64,000 nucleotides of DNA from an uncultured Bacillota bacterium (GCA_949287095.1 CASEFA010000002.1:82623-146622), one strand, 5' to 3'; numbered from the stretch's first letter, positions 7,600 through 17,088 are shown. The notes: generated by a model from the letters alone, not told the origin. Translations and numbers: made by a program.

Positions 7600-9342
7600 A
7601 TGGCAAAGATAAACTTTGAAGATGAAGATATGAAGCTGAGATACAGACATACCACTTCTCACATTATGGCTCAGGCAATTAAACATATCTGGCCTGACGC
7701 AAAGCTGGCCATAGGACCGGCTATCGACAACGGATTCTACTACGACATCGACATGGAGCATAAGCTTTCCGACCAGGATCTTATGACTATCCAGAAGGAG
7801 ATGAAGAAGATAATCAAGGCCAACTATCCGCTGGAGCGTTTTGAGCTGCCGAGGGCGGAGGCTCTCAAGCTGATGGAGGACGCCGGCGAGCCGTACAAGG
7901 TGGAGCTGATAAACGACCTTCCTGAGGACGCGGTAATTTCGTTCTATAAGCAGGGCGACTTCACCGACCTTTGCGCGGGCCCGCACATGGATTCCACGGG
8001 ACAGATAAAGGCCGTAAAGCTTATGAGCGTCGCAGGGGCATACTGGCGCGGCGACGAGCACAACAAAATGCTTCAGAGAATTTACGGAACATGCTTCCCG
8101 AGCCAGGAGGAGCTGGACGAGTACATAAACATGCTGGAGGAAGCCAAGAAGCGCGACCACAGAAAAATCGGAAAGGAAATGGATCTCTTCATGCTTACGG
8201 AGGAGGGTCAGGGATTCCCGTTCTTCCTGCCTAACGGCATGATACTTCGAAACGAGCTTGAAAACTTCTGGAGACAGGAGCACAGGAAGAGAGGCTACGA
8301 GGAGATAAAGACTCCGCTCATCTTGAACGAGCAGCTCTGGAGAACCTCCGGTCACTGGGATCACTACAAGGACAACATGTACTTCACGAAGATAGACGAC
8401 GGCGACTACGCTATCAAGCCGATGAACTGTCCGGGTTCCATGCTCGTCTACAGGCGGAAAATGTGGTCATACAGGGATTTCCCTATCAGAATGGGAGAGC
8501 TGGGTCAGGTTCACAGGCACGAGCTTTCGGGAGCCCTTCACGGCCTGATGAGAGTAAGAACCTTTACTCAGGACGATGCTCACATCTTTATGCTTCCTGA
8601 GCAGGTTAAGGACGAAATCGTCGGCGTTGCAAGGTTCATCGACGATGTTTACAGCATGTTTGGCTTCAAATACCACATCGAGCTTTCCACGAGACCTGAG
8701 GATTCCATGGGAACCGACGAGGAGTGGGAGACCGCGGAAAACGCCCTTCGCGAGGCCATGGAGGTGCTCGGAGTTCCTTACGTTGTAAACGAGGGAGACG
8801 GCGCGTTCTACGGACCGAAGCTGGACTTCCATCTGGAGGATTCCATCGGAAGAACGTGGCAGTGCGGAACAATTCAGCTGGATATGCAGATGCCTCAGAG
8901 GTTCGATCTGACTTACGTGGGCTCCGACAATGAGAAGCACAGACCTATAATGATTCACAGGGTAATCTTCGGTTCTATCGAGAGGTTCATCGGTATACTC
9001 ACCGAGCACTTTGCGGGAAAATTCCCTCTCTGGCTGGCTCCGGTGCAGGTAAACCTTCTCACCGTAACCGACAAGTTTGAGGGTTATGCTTCAGAGGTTG
9101 CCGAGAAGTGCGCGGCCGCAGGACTTCGCGTAAAGACCGACTTCAGAAACGAGAAGATTGGCTACAAGCTACGCGAGGCAAGAAACGCCCGCGACTCCTA
9201 CATCTGTGTAATCGGAGAAAAGGAGGAAGAGGCGGGAACCCTTTCCGTCCGCTCCATCAAAACAGGCGACCTGGGGGTTATGTCAGTAGACGACTTCATC
9301 GCAAAACTTGTTAACGAGATTGCAACAAAGGCTGTAGAATAG
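7600..9342 (+). CDS. thrS: threonyl-tRNA synthetase, form lacking the TGS domain
   Basis: Cytosolic class II synthetase that charges tRNA-Thr. The protein begins directly at the second domain: the editing HTTSH motif (H17, H21) and DLCAGPH (Cys and His of the editing site) are present. The catalytic core follows, including the NCPGSM zinc cysteine and MIHRVIFGSIERF motif 3, then a C-terminal anticodon-binding domain. At 580 residues it is about 60 shorter than the usual enzyme because the N-terminal TGS domain is absent. GGAG precedes the ATG at 7600 by 7 bases, so this is the true start. There is no T-box leader: only 32 bases separate it from the LCP gene. Confidence 0.96.
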   Translation: MAKINFEDEDMKLRYRHTTSHIMAQAIKHIWPDAKLAIGPAIDNGFYYDIDMEHKLSDQDLMTIQKEMKKIIKANYPLERFELPRAEALKLMEDAGEPYKVELINDLPEDAVISFYKQGDFTDLCAGPHMDSTGQIKAVKLMSVAGAYWRGDEHNKMLQRIYGTCFPSQEELDEYINMLEEAKKRDHRKIGKEMDLFMLTEEGQGFPFFLPNGMILRNELENFWRQEHRKRGYEEIKTPLILNEQLWRTSGHWDHYKDNMYFTKIDDGDYAIKPMNCPGSMLVYRRKMWSYRDFPIRMGELGQVHRHELSGALHGLMRVRTFTQDDAHIFMLPEQVKDEIVGVARFIDDVYSMFGFKYHIELSTRPEDSMGTDEEWETAENALREAMEVLGVPYVVNEGDGAFYGPKLDFHLEDSIGRTWQCGTIQLDMQMPQRFDLTYVGSDNEKHRPIMIHRVIFGSIERFIGILTEHFAGKFPLWLAPVQVNLLTVTDKFEGYASEVAEKCAAAGLRVKTDFRNEKIGYKLREARNARDSYICVIGEKEEEAGTLSVRSIKTGDLGVMSVDDFIAKLVNEIATKAVE

Positions 9343-9349
9343 AAATAAA

Positions 9350-9402
9350 AAAGGTATGGCAGAAAGCTCCGGATTCGGGACTGTGCCATACCTTTATTTT
9401 TT
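9350..9402. terminator. bidirectional terminator between convergent thrS and MFS genes
   Basis: AAAGGTATGGCA (9350-9361) and TGCCATACCTTT (9384-9395) form a perfect 12-bp stem. ATTTTTT follows on the plus strand and a TTTTTT run on the minus strand, so it can end both thrS and the converging transporter transcript. Confidence 0.85.
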
Positions 9403-9405
9403 ATC

Positions 9406-10647
9406 TTATCTTATTCCCGGAGTCTTATCAGCCTTTCCGAACACGAAGAAGCCAATCAGGAACATGACGGAAAGAGCGCCTACGCCGATGTTGGCGCTTC
9501 CTGTCTGCTGGCTTATAAACGAAACGAGAAGAGTTCCGGCAAAGGATGCGCCTTTTCCGCAGATATCGTAAACACCGAAGTATTCACCGGATTTTTCAGG
9601 CGGTATTATCTTCGCATAATAGGATCTGGATATTGCCTGAATGGCTCCCTGGAAAAGGCCCACGCACACGGCCAGAACCCAGAACTGCCACTGGTGGGCA
9701 AGGGTTATGGCAAAGAGCGATATGAGAAAATATGCGAATATGCACACTTTGATCAGGGTGCCTGATTTATATTTTCCTGAAATTCTTCCGAAGAGAAGAG
9801 CAGCAGGAAAGGCTACGATCTGGGTTACAAGGAGAGCAAGCAGCAGTCCTGTCGTATCCAGACCCAGAGAGGTTCCGTAAGCCGTCGCCATATCTATGAT
9901 GGTGTAAACGCCGTCTATAAAGAAGAAGAAGGCTATGAGGAAAATTCCTGCTTTCTTATTGCGCTTAAGTTCGGAAAAAATGTGACCGAGTCTTTTAAAC
10001 GACTGACTCACGACGCGATCGGTCTTAGGCTGATAGTTGACCTGTCTGTAGCTTTTCAGCAGGGGGAGGGTCATGAGAATCCACCATACTGCCACGAGAA
10101 GGAATGCGATGCCCATTGCAAGGTTCATGGAAATGCCTATTTTCTCGTAGAAAAGAACCAGAAGAAGGCTCAGGATGAACGGTATGCACGAGCCGATGTA
10201 CCCCCACGCATATCCTCTGGATGAGACCTCATCCATCCTTTCATGATCCGTAACGTCCGGTAGCATGGAGTCGTATACCACAAGGCTCAGAGAGTATGCG
10301 GATTTTGCTATAACGAAGAGAATGAGGAACCACAGCCAGGACTGCATGAATCCGAGAGCCACACAGCCCAGGGCGCCTGTGAGAAGTGTGGCGAGAAATA
10401 TTTTTTTGCGCCACCCGTGAAAGTCGGTAACGGTTCCGGTAGCAGGCCCCAGGAGAGCGACGATTACAGTGGATATGGAGGTCGCATATCCCCAGTATGC
10501 AAGGTAGTCCACATCGGAAATACCTGCACTTCCGGCGAGATAGTTGAAATATATGGGCATTATGGTGGTCACGAGAAGTGTGAATGCTGAATTTCCCACA
10601 TCGTAGAGCACCCATTTCTTTTCAAGGGGATTGAGTTTAAACTTCAT
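9406..10647 (-). CDS. MFS transporter, UMF1/Atg22-like family
   Basis: Twelve-segment membrane transporter of 413 residues. The N-terminus WVLYDVGNSAFTLLVTTIMPIYF and the loop GTVTDFHGWRKK are typical of the UMF1 family (vacuole effluxer Atg22-like MFS), whose bacterial members have unknown substrates; release of amino acids is possible by analogy with the yeast protein. The ATG lies inside the 3' end of the upstream phospholipase-like gene (11-base overlap), and a GGAGGAAG ribosome binding site sits within that gene, which points to translational coupling. Function beyond membrane transport is inferred. Confidence 0.85.
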   Translation of the reverse strand: MKFKLNPLEKKWVLYDVGNSAFTLLVTTIMPIYFNYLAGSAGISDVDYLAYWGYATSISTVIVALLGPATGTVTDFHGWRKKIFLATLLTGALGCVALGFMQSWLWFLILFVIAKSAYSLSLVVYDSMLPDVTDHERMDEVSSRGYAWGYIGSCIPFILSLLLVLFYEKIGISMNLAMGIAFLLVAVWWILMTLPLLKSYRQVNYQPKTDRVVSQSFKRLGHIFSELKRNKKAGIFLIAFFFFIDGVYTIIDMATAYGTSLGLDTTGLLLALLVTQIVAFPAALLFGRISGKYKSGTLIKVCIFAYFLISLFAITLAHQWQFWVLAVCVGLFQGAIQAISRSYYAKIIPPEKSGEYFGVYDICGKGASFAGTLLVSFISQQTGSANIGVGALSVMFLIGFFVFGKADKTPGIR

Positions 10648-11494
10648 AGGTTACTTCCTCCTCAGGTGTACAGATTCTGATGTCGCGCCAGTCTTTTCCG
10701 GGGCCGAATGTTTCCTCAAACCACGGGTCAAGGGCGCTGTCGCCGCCCGTATAGCTTATAAAGCTGCCGATAAGTCTGACGGCAAGGTCCACGGCTTTTC
10801 TGTTCATCAGCTTTGAAAGGCGCAGACAGCTGTCTTCACATTCCGGCGCCGGAATCCTGCTCATGATCATGTAGTGCATCGGGTCATATTTGCCTGCTGC
10901 CTTAAGACCTGTATAGAGGACTTTTCTTTTAAGTCTTCCCGGCGCCACCAGGACATCAGAGTAGAATACCATGGATTTCAGCGCTTTAAGCACTTCGGCA
11001 GGTGAAATTTCGTCAAAACATGCTGAGATAACCGCAGCATTTTTTTTCGAAGGAGTGATAGAGGACGATGTGTGGTATCTTAGAGGATCAAAACCGTCTT
11101 CGGTGAGCAGATACCTGTCGAACTCGACTTCTATTTCGGTATGGCATACGCCGTCGGTTTCTATTTTCTTCTCAATATAGCCGTGGCACGTGCTGTCGAG
11201 GGAGAAGTGGCATATGAAGCCGAGAAGATATGCAAGCATGGCTTCGTTTCTGCCTGATTTAACATACTTTGACGCTGCGGGTATAAAGAATTCTGAAGCA
11301 GGCCTGTCGTGCATCCCGTAGCCGTACCGGTTAATGCGGTTTTTGGAAAGAGGCCTGTAATAAAAGAGAATATCGGGTCCCTGAAGACCGATGAGATAAA
11401 GTTCTTTGTTTCTTTTGATGATGTCTCTTGCACTCTTTGGCAGGGCCTTGAAAACCTTGCTGCCGAAGGTGTAGTGCGCATACATTGAAGGCAT
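10637..11494 (-). CDS. zinc-dependent phospholipase C-like protein
   Basis: A 285-residue protein of the Zn_dep_PLPC-like (PF00882) group. It has the expected starting pattern MPSMYAHYTFG, an early histidine (H7), the GPDILFYY segment near 40, and histidine/aspartate motifs GFICHFSLDSTCHGYIE near residue 95 that match the metal-binding helix of phospholipase C/S1-P1-type enzymes. No signal peptide is visible, so it may act in the cytoplasm; many such clostridial proteins have no proven activity. GGAGAT precedes the ATG. It overlaps the downstream transporter gene and is likely first in a two-gene operon. Confidence 0.75.
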   Translation of the reverse strand: MPSMYAHYTFGSKVFKALPKSARDIIKRNKELYLIGLQGPDILFYYRPLSKNRINRYGYGMHDRPASEFFIPAASKYVKSGRNEAMLAYLLGFICHFSLDSTCHGYIEKKIETDGVCHTEIEVEFDRYLLTEDGFDPLRYHTSSSITPSKKNAAVISACFDEISPAEVLKALKSMVFYSDVLVAPGRLKRKVLYTGLKAAGKYDPMHYMIMSRIPAPECEDSCLRLSKLMNRKAVDLAVRLIGSFISYTGGDSALDPWFEETFGPGKDWRDIRICTPEEEVTYEV

Positions 11495-11597
11495 ATGAAT
11501 ATCTCCTGTAAGTTTTTTGCACGGACCAGTATACCATAAAGGTATAAAATTTCCGTCAGATATAGTTTAAATGTATGTTAAATTTATTTCAAGGATT

Positions 11598-12911
11598 TTA
11601 ACTAATTTTAAATCCGAAAAGTTTTTTCTGAATGCCGTAGCACAGCGGAATCATATACAGCAGGAGAGAATAAGGAAGGGCCCCGTATCCTGTCTGCATG
11701 AATTCCAGAGGCACAGTGCAGGCGATGGTCCACGGGACGATACCTGCCAGAATGATTACCGAGTTTTCCATGTCGATTGCCAGTTCACTTTCGCTGCTTC
11801 CCGCATCGATGTAGGTTTTTTTCATTATGTCGTTTACCATCATGGTGGCTATGGTCTGATTGCAGAATACACCCAGGGTTATAAGAGACATTATCGACGT
11901 GACGAAGAATCGGCCTGTTCCGGATGCAAGGGAAGTCACTCTGTCCTGAAGAGGTGTAAGAATTCCTGTTCCGGAAAAAATACCTGAATACATGCAGGAA
12001 ATGGCCACTATGAAAACCACCTCTATCATGGAGATCAGTCCGCCTCCGTTCATGATTTCCGCAAGAGGACCGTCGATTTCATATCCTCTGAGGAGAGTCA
12101 GGCATACGTTTCCGACTGATTCGCCCTGTACCAGAATACTTACCGCTGTACCTGCGACTATGGATGCGATGAGAGAATTGATTACACTTACCTTCAGCAC
12201 TGGCAGAATGAGAATGAGCGCCGCAGGAAGAGCGCACCACGGAGAAATACTGAACTCGTCCGTCAGAAGCTCCTTAAAACTCTCATCGACTGCGATGATC
12301 GGATTCCTGAACGACAGAAAACAGTACGCGATAAATGTAAGCGCTATTGCGGGAGCCCCTGTTTTCAGCATAAGTCTCACGTTGTCATAAAGGCTTGTAT
12401 GGGTAACTCCGGCAACCAGAACGGCGCTGGAGGAAACTGGAGAATTCCTGTCTCCGAAGTATATTCCGCTCATTATGACGCCGGCGGTAACGGCTTCGTT
12501 CACACCGCCGCTTCTTGCAAGCGCCATGAAAATTACGCCTACGGTTCCTGCAACACCGAAGGATGTACCCAGAGCGTAGGAGAGTATGCAGCAAAGCAGA
12601 AATGTGATTACGAGAAAAAGCTTCGGAGTGATTACTTCCATTCCGTAGTATACGAAAAAGCTGATAGTTCCCGCGCTTCGCCATATTCCGGTGACAAAAC
12701 CGATTATAAACATCACTATAACAACGATGACTGCGTCTCTGAGTCCCGACCTGCACATTCCGAGAATGTTTCCGGCGCTGAAGCCGCGCCTGATGCCGGT
12801 AACGGCGAAGCATATAAGCCCTATTCCCAGGGCAATCACCATGGTGTGTCCGCCTGTAAGACAAAACAGCATGGCTCCAATAAAAATAATGAAACTTACG
12901 ATAAGATCCAT
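11598..12911 (-). CDS. Na+/H+ antiporter, NhaC family
   Basis: Membrane antiporter of about 12 segments, 437 residues. The NhaC-family signature region SGIYFGDRNSPVSSS, equivalent to the FGDKLSPLSDT segment of the second NhaC in this window, is present in the middle, with a later IPWTIACTVPLEFMQ. Exchange of Na+ for H+ is the family role; other NhaC relatives exchange organic acids, so the true substrate is open. A TTG at 12929 is in frame, but GGAGG lies at 12920-12924, 8 bases before the ATG at 12911, so the ATG is chosen. It is divergent from deoC with overlapping promoter elements between them. Confidence 0.85.
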   Translation of the reverse strand: MDLIVSFIIFIGAMLFCLTGGHTMVIALGIGLICFAVTGIRRGFSAGNILGMCRSGLRDAVIVVIVMFIIGFVTGIWRSAGTISFFVYYGMEVITPKLFLVITFLLCCILSYALGTSFGVAGTVGVIFMALARSGGVNEAVTAGVIMSGIYFGDRNSPVSSSAVLVAGVTHTSLYDNVRLMLKTGAPAIALTFIAYCFLSFRNPIIAVDESFKELLTDEFSISPWCALPAALILILPVLKVSVINSLIASIVAGTAVSILVQGESVGNVCLTLLRGYEIDGPLAEIMNGGGLISMIEVVFIVAISCMYSGIFSGTGILTPLQDRVTSLASGTGRFFVTSIMSLITLGVFCNQTIATMMVNDIMKKTYIDAGSSESELAIDMENSVIILAGIVPWTIACTVPLEFMQTGYGALPYSLLLYMIPLCYGIQKKLFGFKIS

Positions 12912-12977
12912 AATCCATACCTCCGACAAAATATGAACTCTCCCTGAAACGCCTGACTGTGCGGCGTCCCGGCGAAT

Positions 12978-13010
12978 ATTATACCATAAAGAACATTTTT
13001 ATGTTATACT
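12978..13010. promoter_or_regulatory. divergent promoter region between nhaC-like and deoC
   Basis: On the minus strand TGGTATAAT (12978-12986) is a perfect extended -10 for the antiporter gene. On the plus strand TATACT (13005-13010) precedes deoC. Neither has a good -35. The two start regions are only about 20 bases apart. Confidence 0.4.
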
Positions 13011-13054
13011 TATGGCATTGAAAAATGAAACCAGAACAGGAGGGGACTGACAAG

Positions 13055-13711
13055 ATGAAACCGCTAAATAAATATTTTGACCACACGCTCTTAAAGACTG
13101 AAGCAAAGCCCGTGGATATCGAGAAGCTCTGTGCGGAAGCGAAAGAGTATGACTTTTATTCTGTGTGCGTTAATTCATGCTACGTGGAGGAAGCCGCTAA
13201 GCTCCTTAAGGATACCGATGTAAAGATTGCCGCAGTGGTAGGCTTTCCTCTGGGAGCCTGCACTACGAAGACAAAGGCTTTTGAAACGGAAGAGGCATGC
13301 CGCGGCGGAGCATCCGAAGTCGACATGGTGCTGAATGTCGGTATGCTGAAGGCAGGCAGAGATTCGTATGTTGAAGAGGATATCCGCGCCGTTGTCCGTG
13401 CTGCGGAAAAATATAACGCCATAGTAAAGGTTATACTTGAAACGTGTCTGCTCACCGATGAAGAGGTGGTAAAGGCGTGCAATCTGTCAAAGACTGCGGG
13501 TGCGCATTTCGTAAAGACATCTACAGGCTTCAGCAGCGGAGGAGCTACCGTTCACCACGTTTCTCTCATGAAGAAGACAGTGGGAGAAGCCCTTCAGGTT
13601 AAGGCTTCAGGTGGAATCAGGGACTACGAAACGGCCAGAGCCATGATAGATGCAGGTGCGGACAGAATCGGGGCCAGCGCCACTGTGTCAATAATGAAGG
13701 AAGCGGAGTAA
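13055..13711 (+). CDS. deoC: deoxyribose-phosphate aldolase
   Basis: Cytosolic class I aldolase splitting 2-deoxy-D-ribose 5-phosphate into glyceraldehyde 3-phosphate and acetaldehyde in deoxynucleoside catabolism. [11 protein letters not shown] at the N-terminus, the [11 protein letters not shown] strand, the Schiff-base lysine in [15 protein letters not shown] and KASGGIRD near the C-terminus are all present; 218 residues is normal. An earlier in-frame ATG at 13025 lacks a ribosome binding site, whereas AGGAGGGG at 13038-13045 is 9 bases before the ATG at 13055. No other deo genes are adjacent, so it seems to be a single-gene unit. Confidence 0.95.
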   Translation: MKPLNKYFDHTLLKTEAKPVDIEKLCAEAKEYDFYSVCVNSCYVEEAAKLLKDTDVKIAAVVGFPLGACTTKTKAFETEEACRGGASEVDMVLNVGMLKAGRDSYVEEDIRAVVRAAEKYNAIVKVILETCLLTDEEVVKACNLSKTAGAHFVKTSTGFSSGGATVHHVSLMKKTVGEALQVKASGGIRDYETARAMIDAGADRIGASATVSIMKEAE

Positions 13712-13794
13712 TAGCGTTTTGCAGAATCCGCAGGCAAGTCATGTGATGGCGACTGCATCGACTTACAAAAAATGTTAAAAGCTAACAAAAAGTG

Positions 13795-13823
13795 TTGCAG
13801 GTAAAAAGTCCCTATGGTATAAT
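13795..13823 (+). promoter_or_regulatory. promoter of the adhesin gene
   Basis: TTGCAG (13795-13800), 17 bases, TATAAT (13818-13823). A near-consensus vegetative promoter that would start transcription about 190 bases before the adhesin start codon. Confidence 0.75.
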
Positions 13824-13829
13824 TTACCA

Positions 13830-13945
13830 TGTGAAAGGCTGAGCCGGAGCCGCTCCTGTGTGGGGGCGGCTTTCACAACTGGATAAATGCGGCGTTACAA
13901 CGCCTGTTTCAGAGCAGTTTCAATTTTGAAGCTGCTCTTTTGCTT
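13830..13945 (+). promoter_or_regulatory. structured leader with attenuator hairpin ahead of the adhesin gene
   Basis: Three hairpins follow the promoter. The first pairs AGCCGCTCC with GGGGCGGCT around 13848-13871. The second is GGCGT-TACA-ACGCC (13891-13904). The third pairs AGAGCAGTTTCAA (13911-13923) with TTGAAGCTGCTCT (13926-13938) and runs into TTTTGCTT, a Rho-independent terminator shape. Since it lies inside the leader, it probably works as an attenuator. It matches no riboswitch class I can name; c-di-GMP-I and -II consensus elements are not evident. Confidence 0.65.
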
Positions 13946-14022
13946 ATGAAAGGAGATGATCGTATCGGGAGTACAGGAAAATCTAAAAGAAGTCAGAGTA
14001 AATTAAGAGGAGGAGCAAAAAA

Positions 14023-17000
14023 ATGAGGATAAGGAAAGGACGTAAGCTGTTCGGCATCGGTGTTATTCTCGCTGTGCTTATCAGCAGCATACCCATGCAT
14101 GCACTGGCTGCAGATACGGCTACAGTAACATATCAGGGATGCGCATACAGCTATAACGCTTCAGGAGGGAAACCTGCCGAGAACATGCACGGCAAATTCA
14201 CTACGAACTTCGGCGGAGGTGTGGCGTACTGCGCTGAACATGGAAATCCGCCGCCTACAGGAGAAACTCCCGGTGCTTCTAAAACTTTAGCTTTGGAAGC
14301 TTACAGCAACACTTTAATCAAGAAAATTCTTTTCTACGGGTGGAAAGGACCGGAACAGTGGGACGGATTTTCAAGCAGTACATATAACAGTGTATATAAA
14401 CTTTTTGCAGGGAATGCAGCCTCAACCAGAGCGGAAGCGTGCGGAATATCTGTGACAGGTATGGCGCTCTCCAGAATCTATCAGAATTACGGCGGAAAAG
14501 GAAGATGGTATGACGTGTCAGGCCTTGAAGCCTTCCTGAACTATGTGAACAGTAAGCCTGCACCGCCTGAAGGATTTAAAATCTACAGGCTGAACGGAAG
14601 CGGCAATATGCAGGATCTGTTTGTATGGGAGTACCGGTCTGAAGGATATCTTAAACTGAAAAAAGTAGCGGCATCCGACGGCAGTCTTATAGCGCATTGT
14701 CCGGATAACTACAGCCTTGCCGGAGCCGTTTATAATGTATATTCCGATTCTTCACTTACGAAAAAAGCCGGCAGCTTTACGACTGATAAGAACGGTAACT
14801 CGGAGACCCTCACGCTGGAGGCGGGAACGTACTGGATAAAAGAGGTGAAAGCTTCTCCCGGCTTTAAACTGGACGGGAAAGTGTATACGGTTAAAGTGAA
14901 CAGCGGGCAGGTTACTGAATTTACGGGAAAAGAGGAACCGAAGTTCAATCCGCTGGAAGTTATATTATCTAAAACAGACGCGGGAGGCAGCGGTCCGTCA
15001 CCCGAACTTGCCCGAGCTGAATTTACAGTTAAATATTATAAAAAGCTGACGGACGATGTTTCGGGGCTCAAACCTGAAAGAACATGGATATTCCGAACTG
15101 ACAGCAAAGGTCTGGCTGCATTTGATGACAGCTGTAAAGTGGGCGGAGATCCGCTGTATAAAAATTCCAAGGGGATACCGACGGGACTGATAGGGACTTA
15201 CGAGATATTTGAAACAAAAGCTCCGGGCGGATATATGCTGAATGAGGAACATTTCATCGTACGTGTTGAAGAAGGCACACCGGGCGGCCCGTCCACCGTA
15301 TACAATGCGCCGGTAATTCCTGAAGAACGAAAGGAAATCCGCTTCAATGTGGTAAAAGAGGATGCCGATCTGGGAAAGCCGGTTGCACAGGGAGAGGCCA
15401 CTCTCGAGGGAGCGGTGTTCGGTCTTTATGAGAAAGACGGGACCCTCGTCGAAAAGTATACCACCGACAGGAACGGCGCTTTCATGACAGATTACTACGC
15501 CGCCGAATATGCCTTTGAGAATGAGCTGTATCTAAAGGAGATTACCCCGCCTGACGGATATCTTCTGAACGGGGAGAAGTTCGTGCTCGATGTTGAAAAT
15601 CCCGCTGATATTGCGGTCCGGTACACAACGGTGGACAGCCGGGTGAGTGATGAAGTCATAAAGGGAAAAATCGCACTCATGAAGTCTTTTGATGACATGG
15701 ATGAGACCGGGATTCAAAAGCCTGAAAAGGACATAGAATTTCAGGTGTACCTTAAGTCTGCGGGAAGCTACGATGAGGCAGAGGAATACAACAGGGACAT
15801 CATAAAGACCGGAAAAGACGGATATGCCGAGACTAAAGAACTTCCTACAGGCATATACACAGTTCATCAGCTGAATTCTACTGAAGGCCACGACAGAATC
15901 AGCGACTTTGAAGTGAACATATCTGAGAACGGAGCCGTTTACAGATACATTCTGAACAACGCGTCAGTCCGGGCAGACCTACATGTGGAAAAAGTGGATG
16001 CGGAGACAGGCAGGGCGATAGTGACTGCAGAAGCGGCCTTTAAGATATGGAACATGGATGAGGACGAGTGGGTAAGCTTCGATATGCATTACCCCCACGA
16101 CTATGTGCTGGATGAGTTCGTGACAGATGAAAGAGGCGGGTTCTGTCTGCCTGAACCTCTCAGGTACGGAAACTATGAACTGCATGAGATAAAAGCTCCG
16201 GAAGGTTATGTGCTGTCTGAAGAACCGATACCGTTTAAGGTAGACGGCGGAAAAGAGGCGATATCAATCAGAGTTGAAAATACGCCTCAGAAAGGGACGT
16301 TATCTCTTGTAAAGACCGGAGAGATACTGAAGGCATGGCAGAAAAATGAGAGCGGAACGCATGCGCCTGTATACGTGTGTGAAAACCTGAAAGGCGCAGT
16401 GTTTCAGATAATCGCCGCTGAGAACATAGTTACCGGAGACGGCACAGTAAGGGCCGAAAAAGGAGAGGTCGTATCAACAGTTACGACGGATGAGAACGGA
16501 AAGGCAAAAACAGAAGCCCTCTATCTCGGGAAGTATATCGTAAAAGAAAAGACTGCTCCGGAGGGCTATGTGCTTGACGGCAGGGAGTACGAGGCAGAGC
16601 TTAAGTATGGCGGTCAGGATGTGGAGCAGGTAAATGCCGCCGTAAATGACGGTATTCCTGTAGAAAATGTCCTGATAAAGGGAAGCATAGAGGGGATAAA
16701 GACTGATGAAACAGGCGAACCTCTTAAAGGCGCACTGATAGGACTTTTTTCGTCAGAAACAGAGGATTTCACGGACGAAAACACCCTGATGACTGCCGTA
16801 TCGGATGAAAGAGGACGTTTTGCTTTTGAAGAGATTCCTTACGGCGAGTATATCGTGGTGGAGATAGAGCCGCCTGACGGTTTTACCCTCAGCGGGGAAA
16901 AATTTCCTGTGAAAATCGATGAGAACGGCGTAACTGTAAGCATATCAATAGAAAACGAGAGAATAAACCCGGTCCCTAAAACGGGAGACGAATCGAGGCT

Positions 17001-17088
17001 GGCGTTTTTCACGGTAATATTGCTGAGCGCAATGATATTTTCGGGAAGCATTGCCGCTCGTAAAAGGCGGGATAGAAAAAAGAACTGA
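14023..17088 (+). CDS. cell-wall anchored adhesin: thioester-type domain, seven SpaA-like repeats, VPKTG sorting signal
   Basis: Secreted surface protein of 1021 residues. Signal peptide 1-30 (basic start, hydrophobic core, ALAA). Residues about 33-195 resemble the thioester domain of clostridial adhesins, with AYCAEHG near 70 as the possible thioester cysteine; the partner glutamine is not obvious, and VTGMALS stands where TQ-type motifs usually occur. Seven SpaA/CnaB-like modules follow, each ending in a conserved E-box such as IKEVKASPGF, LKEITPPDGY or VKEKTAPEGY. The C-terminus has VPKTG (984-988), a membrane helix and a basic tail, as in sortase substrates. No sortase gene lies in this window. 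GGAGGAG precedes the ATG. It likely mediates adhesion or forms a pilus-like tip. Confidence 0.88.
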   Translation: MRIRKGRKLFGIGVILAVLISSIPMHALAADTATVTYQGCAYSYNASGGKPAENMHGKFTTNFGGGVAYCAEHGNPPPTGETPGASKTLALEAYSNTLIKKILFYGWKGPEQWDGFSSSTYNSVYKLFAGNAASTRAEACGISVTGMALSRIYQNYGGKGRWYDVSGLEAFLNYVNSKPAPPEGFKIYRLNGSGNMQDLFVWEYRSEGYLKLKKVAASDGSLIAHCPDNYSLAGAVYNVYSDSSLTKKAGSFTTDKNGNSETLTLEAGTYWIKEVKASPGFKLDGKVYTVKVNSGQVTEFTGKEEPKFNPLEVILSKTDAGGSGPSPELARAEFTVKYYKKLTDDVSGLKPERTWIFRTDSKGLAAFDDSCKVGGDPLYKNSKGIPTGLIGTYEIFETKAPGGYMLNEEHFIVRVEEGTPGGPSTVYNAPVIPEERKEIRFNVVKEDADLGKPVAQGEATLEGAVFGLYEKDGTLVEKYTTDRNGAFMTDYYAAEYAFENELYLKEITPPDGYLLNGEKFVLDVENPADIAVRYTTVDSRVSDEVIKGKIALMKSFDDMDETGIQKPEKDIEFQVYLKSAGSYDEAEEYNRDIIKTGKDGYAETKELPTGIYTVHQLNSTEGHDRISDFEVNISENGAVYRYILNNASVRADLHVEKVDAETGRAIVTAEAAFKIWNMDEDEWVSFDMHYPHDYVLDEFVTDERGGFCLPEPLRYGNYELHEIKAPEGYVLSEEPIPFKVDGGKEAISIRVENTPQKGTLSLVKTGEILKAWQKNESGTHAPVYVCENLKGAVFQIIAAENIVTGDGTVRAEKGEVVSTVTTDENGKAKTEALYLGKYIVKEKTAPEGYVLDGREYEAELKYGGQDVEQVNAAVNDGIPVENVLIKGSIEGIKTDETGEPLKGALIGLFSSETEDFTDENTLMTAVSDERGRFAFEEIPYGEYIVVEIEPPDGFTLSGEKFPVKIDENGVTVSISIENERINPVPKTGDESRLAFFTVILLSAMIFSGSIAARKRRDRKKN

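Noticed and set aside
13021..13054. Earlier deoC start at 13025
   Set aside because: It has no ribosome binding site, whereas the ATG at 13055 has a well-placed AGGAGGGG.
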